This document shows positions 1 through 8,490 of a stretch of DNA of 64,000 bases, in pieces; positions within the stretch are counted from its first letter, which is position 1, and every line of letters starts with the position of its first letter. Both the position numbers and the translations under genes were made by a program. Origin of the DNA: Streptomyces sp. NBC_00433. Lineage in GTDB: Bacteria > Actinomycetota > Actinomycetes > Streptomycetales > Streptomycetaceae. Under the pieces are notes generated by a model. It saw only the letters and a program-made list of their open reading frames with translations, was not told the DNA's origin and made no database searches. Location: the NCBI GenBank assembly GCA_036015235.1, contig CP107926.1, positions 7,484,001 through 7,548,000 of the forward strand. The letters run 5' to 3'.

Positions 1-830
1 AGGGTGGCCACCCAGGGCTGGGCGGATTTCGGCACTTGGGAGAGCAGGTTGCGGGCGTAGTGGGTGCGGCAGCGCTGCCAGGACGCGCCGGGCAGGACCG
101 CCCCGATCGCATTGACCAGGCCGGTGTGGGCGTCGGAGACGACGAGCTGGACTCCGCTCAGGCCGCGGGCGGTCAGCGAGCGCAGGAACGCCAGCCAGCC
201 GGCGCCGTCTTCTGCGGTGGCGACGTCGATGCCGAGGATCTCGCGGTGCCCGTCGGCGTTGACTCCGACCGCGACGAGGGCGTGGACGTTGACGGTCCGG
301 CCCTGCTCGCGGACCTTCTGGGTGAGGGCGTCGACCCAGACGAAGGCGTACGGGCCTGCGTCCAGGGGCCGGTTGCGGAACGCGGTGACTTGCTCGTCCA
401 GGTGCTTGGACATGGCGCTGACCTGGGATTTCGACAGCTGGGTGACGCCGAGGGACTGGGCGAGTTTCTCGACACGGCGGGTTGAGACGCCGAGGAGGTA
501 GGCGGTGGCGACCACGGAGATGAGGGCTTGTTCGGCCCTGCGGCGCCGTTCCAGCAGCCAGTGCGGGAAGTAGCTGCCTTGCCGCAGCTTGGGGATCGCG
601 AGTTCGACGGTGCCGGCGCGGGTGTCCCACTCCCGCGGGCGATAACCGTTGCGGTGGTTGACGCGCTCGTCGCTGGCCTGCCCGTACTCGGCGTTGCAGA
701 GCGCGTCGGCCTCCGCCGACATCAGCGCGTCGGCGAACGTCTTGATCATCGCGCGCAGCAGGTCAGGACTCGCCGAGGCCAAGTTCTCCTCGGTCAGGGC
801 GTGCAGGGGCAGACTGTCATGTGCGGTCAT
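1..830 (-). pseudogene. IS256-family transposase, truncated by window edge
   Basis: The minus strand is open from an ATG at 830 to the left edge, giving about 276 residues of a mutator-type (IS256) DDE transposase. The N-terminal part has the typical helical region with NHRNGYRPREWDTR. The catalytic region shows WVDALTQKVREQGR (first Asp) and VVSDAHTGLVNAI (second Asp), followed by the CRTHYARNLL stretch. The third acidic residue and the C-terminus lie outside the window, so completeness cannot be judged. The stretch right of the start (831-870) should hold the IS terminal repeat. Family assignment is firm; activity is unknown. Confidence 0.85.
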
Positions 831-1017
831 CGTGCTGATCTCCTTCGAGGCTTAGACACTTCGAAGATCAGCCGGTGGCCGTCTCTCTATGCGGGCACCA
901 ACCCGGACGCCGGGACAAACCCCCGGATCAGGTCCAACCCGCTACACCACTTCCAAGGACGCAACCCGGCGCTGCGAGGAGTTACCGCACGTCGGGTAGT
1001 GTCGAAGTGTCTTTCAG

Positions 1018-1101
1018 GCAGTGCGGATCCGCCCCGACAGCCCGATCGCGTTCCTTGTCGTTAAGTCGATGCTGCTCACCGGCTTCGACGCGCCGCGTAA
1101 G
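1018..1101 (+). pseudogene. relic of type I restriction HsdR helicase subunit
   Basis: A short open stretch encodes PDSPIAFLVVKSMLLTGFDAP, which matches the conserved helicase segment of HsdR subunits (normally ...ivVSMLLTGFDAP...). Nothing HsdR-like is readable before or after it, and a stop lies just upstream at 997-999. I read it as a tiny relic of a lost type I restriction gene. The rest of 831-1419 shows no convincing gene. Confidence 0.4.
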
Positions 1102-1419
1102 AGGACGAGTGGAAGTGGGCCGCGTTCGACATGCCTCCGGCTTGCCCAGACCCTTGCCGTCAGTCCCCTGGCCGTCGGCCCCGACGCTCCGATGCGGGGG
1201 AAGGGCCTGCTGGTTCTGACTCTGTAAGGATCGGCCGGACAAGTACCAACAGGGTCCTATCGCATCTGAACCTGCCGCGACGAGCCCCGATACACGCCCG
1301 TACCCATGCCGGAAGCGCGTCGCGAGCGGGATGATTGGGATCAGACGGAGCATCGCACAGCTCCACGAGTATCTGCGGAGCGATCTCGCCAGGCTCGCAA
1401 CTTGAGCGGCGAGGGGGCT

Positions 1420-1967
1420 TCAGCAGGATGCGGCTGCGGGAACATCGTCCGCGTCCATGTGCTGGCCCACGCTCGACGCGAAGCGGCCCAGTTGGCTGTG
1501 GGAACAGAAGAAGAGGTGGCGTTCGGCGACGAGGATCTGCACCAGGTTCATCAAGTCGACGGTCTGGCGCGGGACGTGGATCTCGCGGTCCACCGGGCCC
1601 ACGGCGATCATCTGGAGGGGGCTGATCGGCAAGACGACGGTGCGGGCATCTCCCAAAGCCATGCCCAAGGACAGCCGCGTGCCGGCGCGCCCGAGGGTGA
1701 CCGCGGGCGGGTCTCCGATCAGGAACTCGCCCTCCGTGGGGAGCACGACCTCCAGGCCCGAGTTGCCGGTGATCTGGTGGGCCATCTCGTACATTTCCTC
1801 CATGCGCACCCGCAGCAGCGCACCGCTGTTGTATGTCTCGACGGAAGGGGCGAGCCATTTGTCGGTCACCCACTCCATCCCTTGCGGGCCCATCGGGTGA
1901 AGCCCGGACACTTCCACAGCTGCCGCCTGGAGGAAACCGAGGCGCTCCGAGAGCGGGTCCGTACGGT
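1420..1967 (-). pseudogene. DUF4238 protein, C-terminal part only
   Basis: The minus-strand frame ending at 1420 encodes about 180 residues that look like the C-terminal half of a DUF4238 protein: a GMEWVTDKWLAP start, then LPTEGEFLIGDPPAVTLG, VVLPISPLQMIAVGP and a final NLVQILVAERHLFFCS segment. The N-terminal half is missing because a mini-ISL3 element begins at 1968 in the same frame; sequence beyond the element (2275-2379) is open but does not look like DUF4238. Function of DUF4238 is unknown. The gene is dead or at best a fragment. Confidence 0.6.
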
Positions 1968-2274
1968 GACTGGCTCTGTTCCGTAGTCGGTGGTGACGGT
2001 AGGTCACGGACGTCGTTGACGTATCACTGCTGTCCGCAGCGTCAACCTGCCCCACCTGCAAAGCTTCTGCAACGGCCTCGAACTCGACCGCGCCGCTGTC
2101 AATGCCGGCCTGACCCTCCCCTGGAGCAATGGCCGCACCGAAGGCGTCAACACTCGAACAAAGAGGATCATGCGGCAGATGCAGGGCCGAGCAGGATTCG
2201 AACTCCTCCGCCACCGCATCCTGCTCAGCCCATAGGCACACAACGTCACCACCGACTACGGAACAGAGCCAGTC
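1968..2274 (+). mobile_element. internally deleted ISL3-family element
   Basis: Perfect 31-bp terminal inverted repeats (1968-1998 and 2244-2274; inner sequence GGCTCTGTTCCGTAGTCGG) enclose only the last 66 codons of an ISL3 transposase, read on the plus strand from 2035 to the TAG at 2233-2235 (HLQSFCNGLELDRAAVNAGL, then LPWSNGRTEGVNTRTKRIM). The rest of the transposase is gone, so this is a MITE-like derivative that could move only with help. It interrupts the DUF4238 gene. No clear target duplication is visible. Confidence 0.75.
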
Positions 2275-2487
2275 GCTGGACAGACCCCTCGACTCTGTGG
2301 GCTGCCCACCTACACGCAGGCGCCTGACACCCAGATTCCACCCGGGGTTCGGCACGGCTCCTTGCGCGTCTGTCGGCATCTGCTCCTGCCATAGCCACCA
2401 GGGTCAGTAGGGAGGAACAGCGCGCGGCTCGCCCATCTACTGTGTGGCATCTCGACAAGGGACCAGTGGGTCTGTACTGGTGACCCG

Positions 2488-2620
2488 AGCCGCCACCGGT
2501 GGCCGGTCGGTGGCCGGACGCCTTTGGACGACGTAACCCGAGGCAGCACAGGCCAACCAGGCGTCGGTGCTCTGATCAGGCAGAACGGCACCAGGTGGCA
2601 CTGCCTGGCACCACGTAACA
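2488..2620 (-). repeat. integration-arm repeat, copy 1 (inverted)
   Basis: Read on the minus strand, this stretch matches 4045-4160 and in part 13718-13805: TGCCTGATCAGAGCAC, GGCCTGTGCTGCC, TTACGTCGTCC, then tandem TGGCCACCGG-like decamers. It stands in opposite orientation to the copy at 4045, with the IS3-family element between them. Decamer repeats next to tRNA attachment sites are typical of tyrosine-integrase arm sites, so I infer an attachment-flank remnant. Confidence 0.5.
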
Positions 2621-2664
2621 CGACCTCGGGCCTTCCCCCATGAAGGTGGGCACGCGGTTATTGA

Positions 2665-3561
2665 TCACGCGGCGAGTGTGAGTTTAGCGGTGTGGTGTCG
2701 GTGTTCGTATTCGTTGGGGCTGAGGTAGCCGTTGGCGGAGTGCCGGCGGCGGGTGTTGTAGCGGGTCAGCCAGGCGAAGACAGTCCGACGGCAGGTGTCG
2801 GAGTCGCCGTAGTCGGTGGCGCCCTGGAGGGTCTCGCGTTTGAGGGAGGCGTGGAAGCTTTCGCAGGCCGCGTTGTCGGCGCTGGTGCCGATCGCGCCCA
2901 TCGAGCGGGTGACCCCGAGCTGGTCGCAGAGGTCGGTGTAGGCCCGGGATCCGTATTGCGCTCCGTGGTCGCAGTGGAACACTGCGCCGTCCAGGCGGCC
3001 GCGGGTCGAGGCTGCCATCCGCAGTGGGTCGGTGACCAGACTGGTGCGCATGTGGTCGGCGATGGACCAGCCCATGACCTTGCGGCTGAAGCAGTCCAGC
3101 ACGGTCGCGAGATAGAGGAACTCCCCGCCTGCGAGCGGGAGATACGTGATGTCGCCCATGTATTTGCGACCCGGCTCGGTGGCGGTGAAGTCCCGCTGGA
3201 ACAGGTCTGGGACCGGTGAGGCTGCCGGGTCCGGGACGGTGGTGCGCACGCGTCTGCGCAGGCGGATGCCGGTGATGGAGAACGTCCGCATGATCCGGGC
3301 GATCCTCTTTTCGTTGACCCGCTGCCCTTTCTCGCGGAGCTCGGCCGTGATTCGCGGGGAGCCGTAGGCGCCGCCGGACTCGCCGTGGATCTGACGGATC
3401 TCCTCGGCCAGGATCCGGTCCTGCCGCTGCCGGGTGGCCCGGGCCTCGGCGCCGGCGAGCCACTTGTAGTAGCTGGACCGGTTCACGTCCAGGACCTGGC
3501 AGAGCCGCTTCACCTCGTAGGTGTCCCGGTGGTCGTCAACGAACTGGAAGCGGCTGATCAC
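2665..3561 (-). CDS. IS3-family transposase OrfB (integrase catalytic subunit)
   Basis: The 298-residue protein has the HTH_21 start (MISRFQFVDDHRDTYEVKRLCQVL), then the rve DDE core: YMGDITYLPLAGGEFLYLATV (first Asp), HCDHGAQYGSRAY (second Asp) and the glutamate in NAACESFHASLKRE. It ends with the usual RYNTRRRHSANGYLSPNEYE tail. The start overlaps the end of OrfA by 4 nt, so translational coupling or frameshifting is likely. Length and motifs are those of a complete enzyme. Confidence 0.9.
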   Translation of the reverse strand: MISRFQFVDDHRDTYEVKRLCQVLDVNRSSYYKWLAGAEARATRQRQDRILAEEIRQIHGESGGAYGSPRITAELREKGQRVNEKRIARIMRTFSITGIRLRRRVRTTVPDPAASPVPDLFQRDFTATEPGRKYMGDITYLPLAGGEFLYLATVLDCFSRKVMGWSIADHMRTSLVTDPLRMAASTRGRLDGAVFHCDHGAQYGSRAYTDLCDQLGVTRSMGAIGTSADNAACESFHASLKRETLQGATDYGDSDTCRRTVFAWLTRYNTRRRHSANGYLSPNEYEHRHHTAKLTLAA

Positions 3562-3902
3562 CAGTTCGTCTCTCCGGCGAAATACTTGGCCGCCTTGCGG
3601 AGGATGTCCCGCTCGGTGGCGAGCTTGCGCTCACTTGCCTCGAGTTCGGCCACCCGGGCCTCCAGCTGTCGGACCCGCTCGTGCGGATCAGCGGACGGCA
3701 CGGCCTCCCGGGGCTGGGCGCCCGGCTTCGCAGCCGCGGCGGTGATGCCACGGCGTTCGCGGTCCCGCAGCACCCACTCCCGCAGGGTCGCCCGGTTGAC
3801 GCCCAGGTCAGCGGCGATGTTCTTGTAGATCGCCCCGGGTGTGGACTCGTACAGGGCCACGGCATCGGCCTTGAACTCGTCCGAGTAGTCCTTCATCGCC
3901 AT
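3558..3902 (-). CDS. IS3-family transposase OrfA (HTH protein)
   Basis: This 114-residue protein starts MAMKDYSDEFKADAVALYES, the standard transposase_8 helix-turn-helix domain (KNIAADLGVNRATLREWV), and ends in a leucine-rich coiled coil (RVRQLEARVAELEASERKLA, ERDILRKAAKYFAGE) used for dimerisation. It binds the terminal repeats with OrfB. A longer frame opens at 3959, but the family start MxMKDYS fits 3902. It overlaps orfB by 4 nt. Confidence 0.85.
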   Translation of the reverse strand: MAMKDYSDEFKADAVALYESTPGAIYKNIAADLGVNRATLREWVLRDRERRGITAAAAKPGAQPREAVPSADPHERVRQLEARVAELEASERKLATERDILRKAAKYFAGETNW

Positions 3903-3973
3903 CGGCGGTCTTCTCGCTTCCTCCGGATCAAGCAGATCCAGTATCAGCGTGTCCACCACTCAGGGGGAGGCCC

Positions 3974-4021
3974 CCTTCGCCAACGGAATCAGACCTACGC
4001 ATTACGAGACCGTGAGCGATC
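3974..4021 (-). other. tRNA-Thr(CGT) middle fragment joined to an IS1182 end
   Basis: Read on the minus strand this is GATCGCTCACGG, then TCTCGTAATGCGTAGGTC, then TGATTCCGTTGGCGAAG. The middle part looks like the anticodon loop (CGT, threonine) and variable loop of a tRNA-Thr. The last part equals the terminal inverted repeat of the IS1182 element at 22879-24669. The T-arm that should follow GGTC is instead found at 22847-22878. The tRNA is therefore broken here at the same base where IS1182 sits in the distant copy. Fragment only; not a working tRNA. Confidence 0.55.
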
Positions 4022-4044
4022 GTGCTGCGTGATGCCGGGTCGTG

Positions 4045-4160
4045 CTGGCTGATGCTGTTCTGCCTGATCAGAGCACGTGCGAGTTGTTGGCTTGTGCTGC
4101 CCCGTGTTACGTCGTCCGAAGGCGTCCGGCCACCGGCTGGCCACCGGGAGGGTTTCGGGC
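4045..4160 (+). repeat. integration-arm repeat, copy 2
   Basis: The plus strand carries CTGCCTGATCAGAGCACG, TGCTGCCCCGTGTTACGTCG and tandem GGCCACCGG decamers. It is an inverted relative of 2488-2620 and a direct relative of 13718-13805. Its position next to the tRNA-Thr fragment fits the arm region of an attachment site. Confidence 0.5.
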
Positions 4161-4248
4161 CACCAGTACGGCGCGCTTGGCCTCTTGTCGAACCCCTCCA
4201 AGTACAAGGGAGCACATCCGGTAGAAGGCCGCTGCCCTCCCAGAGCGC

Positions 4249-5052
4249 TCAACGCCTACGGTTGTGATCGCTGTCCGGATGCTCCCGGCCGACCCTCTCC
4301 TGCTTTCCAGACGCAGAATCGGGCGGCGGAACACCGTCTCGGGCTGCGCGCGCCCCTTCCGTAGCAGGCGAAGAAGCACGTGCAGCCTCCGCACGAGCAC
4401 TGTCCGCACGTGGGCTCTGCAACTCCTGCCGCCAGTCATCGAACTGTGCGCGAATGCCGTCGACCCTGGCTTGGTCGACCCCGTAGACCAGGAACTGCCG
4501 GTCACTGAATCGCCCGGCGCCAGCGAACATCTGGGCCAGGACAGTTTTGTCGAAGCCCGAGTCCCGCTCGGCCGCGAGCTCGATCAACCGCTCCCGCGTA
4601 TACCCGGCCTGGACAAGAGCGTCGACATCGATAAAGTCACGGGCTTCAGCGCGAGAGAACAGCGCCTCCATTTTTCCTGCCGCTACGTCATCCCGATGGA
4701 GTACCGGCCCCCACTCGGAGGCCACCGGTGACTGCTGAAGGAACTCCGCAACCAACTCGATCTTGGTGTCGTGCCCGCTCACCGGATCCGTGACCATCAG
4801 CCGCACATACGTGTCAGCCTGCTGGACGATCTCCACCCGATACCCGTGCTCACGGAGGACACTCACGATCCGTTCCGTGGCGGCCGGCATTTCGCCCCGC
4901 CGTTCAATCGGCGCGAACAGGTCCACATCATCGCTCAGTCGCTGGACGATGTGGTGCGCCTGAACGGCGTACCCCCCAGCCAGAGCGAAGCCGAAATCCT
5001 CGCTGAGCGCTTCGAGACCGAGACGAATCAGCCGCAGGTGCAGGTCGTCCAC
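4249..5052 (-). CDS. AbiEii/AbiGii-type nucleotidyltransferase toxin
   Basis: The 267-residue protein carries the minimal-nucleotidyltransferase signature FALAGGYAVQAHHI, then RLSDDVDLF: the GG motif followed by SxDxD, as in AbiEii/MenT toxins that modify tRNA ends or other targets. Later motifs AAGKMEALFSRAEARDFIDV also fit the family. The last 50 residues are low-complexity Ala/Arg/Ser. Start: GTG at 5052, whose G is also the last base of the upstream TAG stop, so the pair is tightly coupled. The upstream gene takes the place of the antitoxin. Family firm, target unknown. Confidence 0.75.
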   Translation of the reverse strand: MDDLHLRLIRLGLEALSEDFGFALAGGYAVQAHHIVQRLSDDVDLFAPIERRGEMPAATERIVSVLREHGYRVEIVQQADTYVRLMVTDPVSGHDTKIELVAEFLQQSPVASEWGPVLHRDDVAAGKMEALFSRAEARDFIDVDALVQAGYTRERLIELAAERDSGFDKTVLAQMFAGAGRFSDRQFLVYGVDQARVDGIRAQFDDWRQELQSPRADSARAEAARASSPATEGARAARDGVPPPDSASGKQERVGREHPDSDHNRRR

Positions 5053-5375
5053 TACGCGGCAGCCGCCCGCCGAGCCGCAAGCTCCGGGAACCGGCACTCC
5101 CACAGCGCCCTCACCGGGGCCGGCAGCACAAGCTGCCCCCAGAGGCGACGCAAGGTACCGTCATCGAGATACGCCTCAAGGTCCTCTCGCGAGCGCGCTT
5201 CACGCAGGATCCTCTCGTACATCACGGCAAGATCCGCCGCGTCCGCGAGTTCGTACTCGTATGCGGGCCCCCAGTCGAGATACCGGGGCAGCCGGACAAG
5301 ACCCTCCGTAGGCCCGGCCAGCTCCTCCAGCGACTCAGGCACCACATACAATCGCGCCTCCGCATACCTGCTCAT
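5052..5375 (-). CDS. probable antitoxin/partner of the AbiEii-like toxin
   Basis: A 107-residue acidic protein starting MSRYAEARLYVVPESLEELA at 5375, followed by RYLDWGPAYEYELADAADLAVMYERI and a C-terminus RLWGQLVLPAPVRALWECRF. I do not recognise a DNA-binding domain. Small proteins of this type sit directly before nucleotidyltransferase toxins in actinobacteria, and here the stop codon overlaps the toxin start by one base, so an antitoxin or accessory role is the likely reading. A longer frame opens at 5594, but its first part is low-complexity. Confidence 0.6.
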   Translation of the reverse strand: MSRYAEARLYVVPESLEELAGPTEGLVRLPRYLDWGPAYEYELADAADLAVMYERILREARSREDLEAYLDDGTLRRLWGQLVLPAPVRALWECRFPELAARRAAAA

Positions 5376-5402
5376 GACACCAGCATGCCCCATCCGACGA
5401 TC

Positions 5403-5546
5403 GCCCGCGAAGCACTCACCATGCGCGCCGCCGTGATCGTCGCCGAACGCTCCGGCGGACGCCTCGCACCGCCCGCACTGTGCGTGTTGGACGAGGCCGC
5501 CAACGTCTGCCGGATCTCCAAACTCCCAGACCTGCACTCCTACCTG
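5403..5546 (+). pseudogene. relic of a TraG/VirD4-like conjugation ATPase
   Basis: About 48 residues (REALTMRAAVIVAERSGG, then LAPPALCVLDEAANVCRISK) resemble the Walker B region of TraG/TraM-recognition coupling proteins, where LDEAANI is diagnostic. The frame then degenerates after HSYL. No start and no remaining domains are seen. It overlaps the promoter side of the antitoxin gene on the other strand. I read it as a relic of a conjugative element. Confidence 0.5.
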
Positions 5547-5871
5547 GTACCTGGGCAGCGGCTTCACCTGGGGCGCCCGCAAGGGAAAGCTCACCCGCCC
5601 GACCCCGCCACCTCAAGGTCCAGGCCGGCCACCGGCGCCTCCAGCCGGGCACTGGAAAGCCCCCGCCGTTCGCCCCGCCGAGCAGCCCAGCCAGCCGTTC
5701 CCTCGGCGCCGTCACCACAACCCTGCCCTCCACCCCCTGCGGGGTCCGTCGTTCTCGGCTCGATCCTGCGAACCCGGCGACACCGCCGGGACCGTAACCG
5801 TAGATGGGCCCCGAACGAGGGCTCATGTCCAGGTCTCGTGATGCGAGCCGCAACGCCTGTCGGTAGTCTGC
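5547..5871. other. no gene recognised
   Basis: GC-rich spacer between the TraG relic and the frameshifted gene at 5872. Frames are open on both strands but show no family-like sequence. Confidence 0.5.
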
Positions 5872-7046
5872 GTGGACGTGAGCGAGTACCAGTACTACGA
5901 GTTCCAGGCCATCGACCGACCGTTGACGGAGGTCGAGCTCGACGGAGCGCGGGCGCTGTCGAGCCGGGCCACAATCAGCGCGACGCGCTTCGTCAACGAG
6001 TACCACTACGGCAACTTCCGCGGCGATGAGCGCAAACTCATGGAGCAGGTGTACGACGCCCATCTGTACTTCGCCAACTGGGGCTCCCGGCGCCTGATGC
6101 TGCGCCTGCCCACCACGTTGCTGCCCGCCCGCAGCGCCGAACCGTACTGCGCGGAAGACGCCTTGACCTGCTGGACCAGGAAGGGGCAATTGCTGCTCGA
6201 CTTCTCCTACGCGGCCGAAGACGGCGGCGAATGGGACGTCGAGACCTCCTTCACCCTCGCCTCCTTCATCCCCCTGCGCACCGAACTCGCCGCAGGCGAC
6301 CTGCGCCCCCTCTATCTGGCCTGGCTCTCCGCGCTCACCCGCTGGGAGCTGGAGGAGGACGTCGACGAGGACGAATACACCTCCACCATCGAGCCTCCCG
6401 TACCCGCGGGCCTTGGCCAACTCACGGGCCCGCAGCATGCTTTGGCGGACTTCCTGCGCATCGACCCGCACCTGCTCACCGCGGCCGCCCTCACCAGCGG
6501 TACCACCCTTCCCAGGCAATCGACGAGGACGCACTCGCTGCCTGGATCCGCGCCCTTCCGCAACCAGAGAAAGAAGCCCTGCTGCTGGACGCCGCCCTGG
6601 GCACCACCCCGCAGCCAGGCCCCGCACTCCTGGCCCGCCACCGCGCCGCGTCCCGCGGCACAGCCGAACAGTCCACCGCTGCCCCACGCCGCTCAGCCGC
6701 AGAGCTCCTCGACGTCGCCCACGAAGTACGCAGCGAGCACATCCGGCAGCAGCAACAGGCCCGCGCCGAGGCCCACCATGCCCAACAACTGGCCCGCGAG
6801 GGCCACCTGGACCACCTGGCCGAGAACACCGAGCAAGCCTGGCAGGACATCGCCAACCTGATCGGAAAAAAGCAGCCCGCCCCCTACGACGCCGCCGTCG
6901 CCCTTCTGAAGGATCTCCGCGACATCCACGACCGGGCGGCCACCCCCGGGGAATTCGCCCAGCGCCTCAACAACCTGCACGAGCGGCACCACGGCAAGCC
7001 CTCACTGATGCGACGCCTCGCCGACGCAGGATTGACAACCCGCTGA
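5872..7046 (+). pseudogene. hypothetical protein, frameshifted
   Basis: The first frame (GTG at 5872) runs MDVSEYQYYEFQAIDRPLTE... through an acidic stretch ELEEDVDEDEYTSTIEPP and loses sense near 6505. A second frame picks up at the same place with QAIDEDALAAWIRALPQPEK and runs to a stop at 7046. Together they make one protein of about 390 residues whose C-terminal half is Ala/Gln-rich and helical (RSEHIRQQQQARAEAHHAQQ). A one-base shift around 6500-6510 (natural or a sequencing error) breaks it. I do not recognise the family; an SWIM-like or plasmid-borne role cannot be argued from the sequence. Confidence 0.6.
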
Positions 7047-7134
7047 GGCACGCTCAAGGCCTCATCGCGGGCATCACTCAATGGATTCCGCACCCAACGC
7101 GGCCTGAGGCGCAGGAAGTCCATTTCGAGAACCA

Positions 7135-7180
7135 CTTGCGGTACTGAGTACCGCTCCCGTACGGTACTCAGTACCGCAAG
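7135..7180. promoter_or_regulatory. perfect 19-bp inverted repeat with nested palindromes
   Basis: Arms 7135-7153 (CTTGCGGTACTGAGTACCG) and 7162-7180 are exact inverted copies around an 8-bp spacer. Each arm itself contains the near-palindrome GGTACTGAGTACC, so there are four related half-sites. No T-run follows, so an operator or cruciform site is more likely than a terminator. Confidence 0.6.
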
Positions 7181-7505
7181 GCTACGTGCCCTCCGACCAC
7201 ATTCGCCAGGACGGCACCGCACCACCACTACACCAAGCCCGTCGGTATCCTGAACGGCGACTTCACCGACCTTGAGGAATGGAAGATAACACCCGGTACA
7301 TCAAGGCCGAGCAGCACGATCACGCCGCCCAGCACCGACAGCGAGGCCACCGCAGGCAGGTGGCGAGGCGAGTGGATCTGTGCCCGCATCCCCGCACCGG
7401 CGCTGTTTGCGCTCCCCGCAAAACAGGGCGCCCTTTCACCTGCCCAGCCCCGGCCCTGGTGCACCCCGCGTCCGGACCCTCGACTGCGACCAGGAGCAGC
7501 CCGAC

Positions 7506-7937
7506 ATGAGCACCAACGACAAGTACCGCCGCCTCCGCACCTTCACCGGTCAACAACTCCGCGAGGCCGCGATGGACCTCATCGACCACCTTGAACGCAG
7601 TCAGGCCGCCGCTCAGGGATCCGTCGCATCGTCCACGCTCATCGCCCTTGCCCAGGACTATGACGAGGCCACTACCGACTCGCACCGCGCCCTACTCGCC
7701 TCCCACATCGCCGAGAGCATCCCCCTTGCGGAGGCCGGCACGATCCGCCGCGCCGCCGAAGCCATCAAGCTCGCCACCCCCGGCATCATCTGTCGCGCCG
7801 CCGCCGACGGCATGGAACCCAACGCCATCGCCCGCGAACTCGGCGCCACCGGCTCATACGTCCGCCGCATCCTCCGCGAAAACCCCGCTCTGGCCGCCGA
7901 CGCCGCCAAGACCCGCGCCGCCGCCGACAACGAATGA
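7506..7937 (+). CDS. hypothetical protein with C-terminal HTH-like segment
   Basis: A 143-residue protein starting MSTNDKYRRLRTFTGQQLRE at an ATG with AGGAGC 8 bases upstream. The central part is helical. The C-terminus, GMEPNAIARELGATGSYVRR, resembles a helix-turn-helix of the resolvase/sigma type. No family is recognised. It follows the large inverted repeat at 7135-7180 by 325 bp and may act on it, but that is only positional inference. The Ala-rich tail AADAAKTRAAADNE is short and unstructured. Confidence 0.55.
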   Translation: MSTNDKYRRLRTFTGQQLREAAMDLIDHLERSQAAAQGSVASSTLIALAQDYDEATTDSHRALLASHIAESIPLAEAGTIRRAAEAIKLATPGIICRAAADGMEPNAIARELGATGSYVRRILRENPALAADAAKTRAAADNE

Positions 7938-8039
7938 CCCACCGCTGGTGGCCTGGGATCTCTCGCCAGCCGGCGCCGAGGCCACCCGAGTGGGACTGTT
8001 ATCGGAACCCTCACCGGATACCTCAGCTTTCGCGCGGAC

Positions 8040-8304
8040 ATGTTGCTGATGCCGGGTATCGCCCTCGCTGTCATGGCACCGATCTCGCTTGCCCTTGGTT
8101 GGATGTTCGCCGGGCGCATGCTGCGTACGCACCTCGACACCGGCCAAGCGGTGCTGGTCATTGCGAACACCGGATTCGTGGCCCCGCCCGACAGGGCGCA
8201 GCGTCTCTTCGAGCCGTTCCAGCGGCTGCAGCTAGTATCCGACAACGCTCATCACGGGCTCGGCCTGTAGATCGTCCGCGCCATCGTGGCCGCGTACTCC
8301 GTTG
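8040..8304 (+). pseudogene. relic of a sensor histidine kinase
   Basis: A transmembrane/HAMP-like piece (ALAVMAPISLALGWMFAGRM) is fused directly to the ATPase G-box region (VIANTGFVAPPDRAQRLFEP, then HHGLGL) with the whole HisKA and N-box region missing. A stop follows GLGL, although the next bases still encode IVRAIVAAYS, the natural continuation of the kinase. An internal deletion plus a nonsense change make this a pseudogene. Confidence 0.6.
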
Positions 8305-8490
8305 AGCCAAACGGTACTCAGGCCGGAGAGCGGTCCGATGGTCGAGATCACGTTCCCAGCTGCCGAAGCGAACCCCAACCCGCCGGCTGAGGCCACCCGC
8401 AGAGAAGAACGGGCGGGCGTCGTGCGCAGTCCGGCCGCAGACGATGCGACGGCGGGCATGGTCTTCCACTGGGATCACGGGACATAGGGC

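Larger units (their letters stand above)
2634..3969 (-). mobile_element. IS3-family insertion sequence
   Basis: Two overlapping minus-strand genes (OrfA, OrfB) are bounded by imperfect inverted repeats: TCCCCCATGAAGGTGGGCAC on the left and, read inward on the minus strand, TCCCCCTGAGTGGTGGACAC on the right. GGCC precedes the left end and follows the right end and may be the target duplication. Both genes are open, so the element looks intact. It landed next to an IS1182 terminus and a tRNA-Thr fragment at 3974-4021. Confidence 0.75.

Noticed and set aside
1968..2278. 8-bp target duplication for the mini ISL3
   Set aside because: The flanks differ beyond the inverted repeats, so no duplication can be claimed.
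7135..7180. Telomere-like or conjugation (clt) site
   Set aside because: Streptomyces telomeres have several spaced palindromes and clt sites have short direct repeats; this is a single symmetric site.
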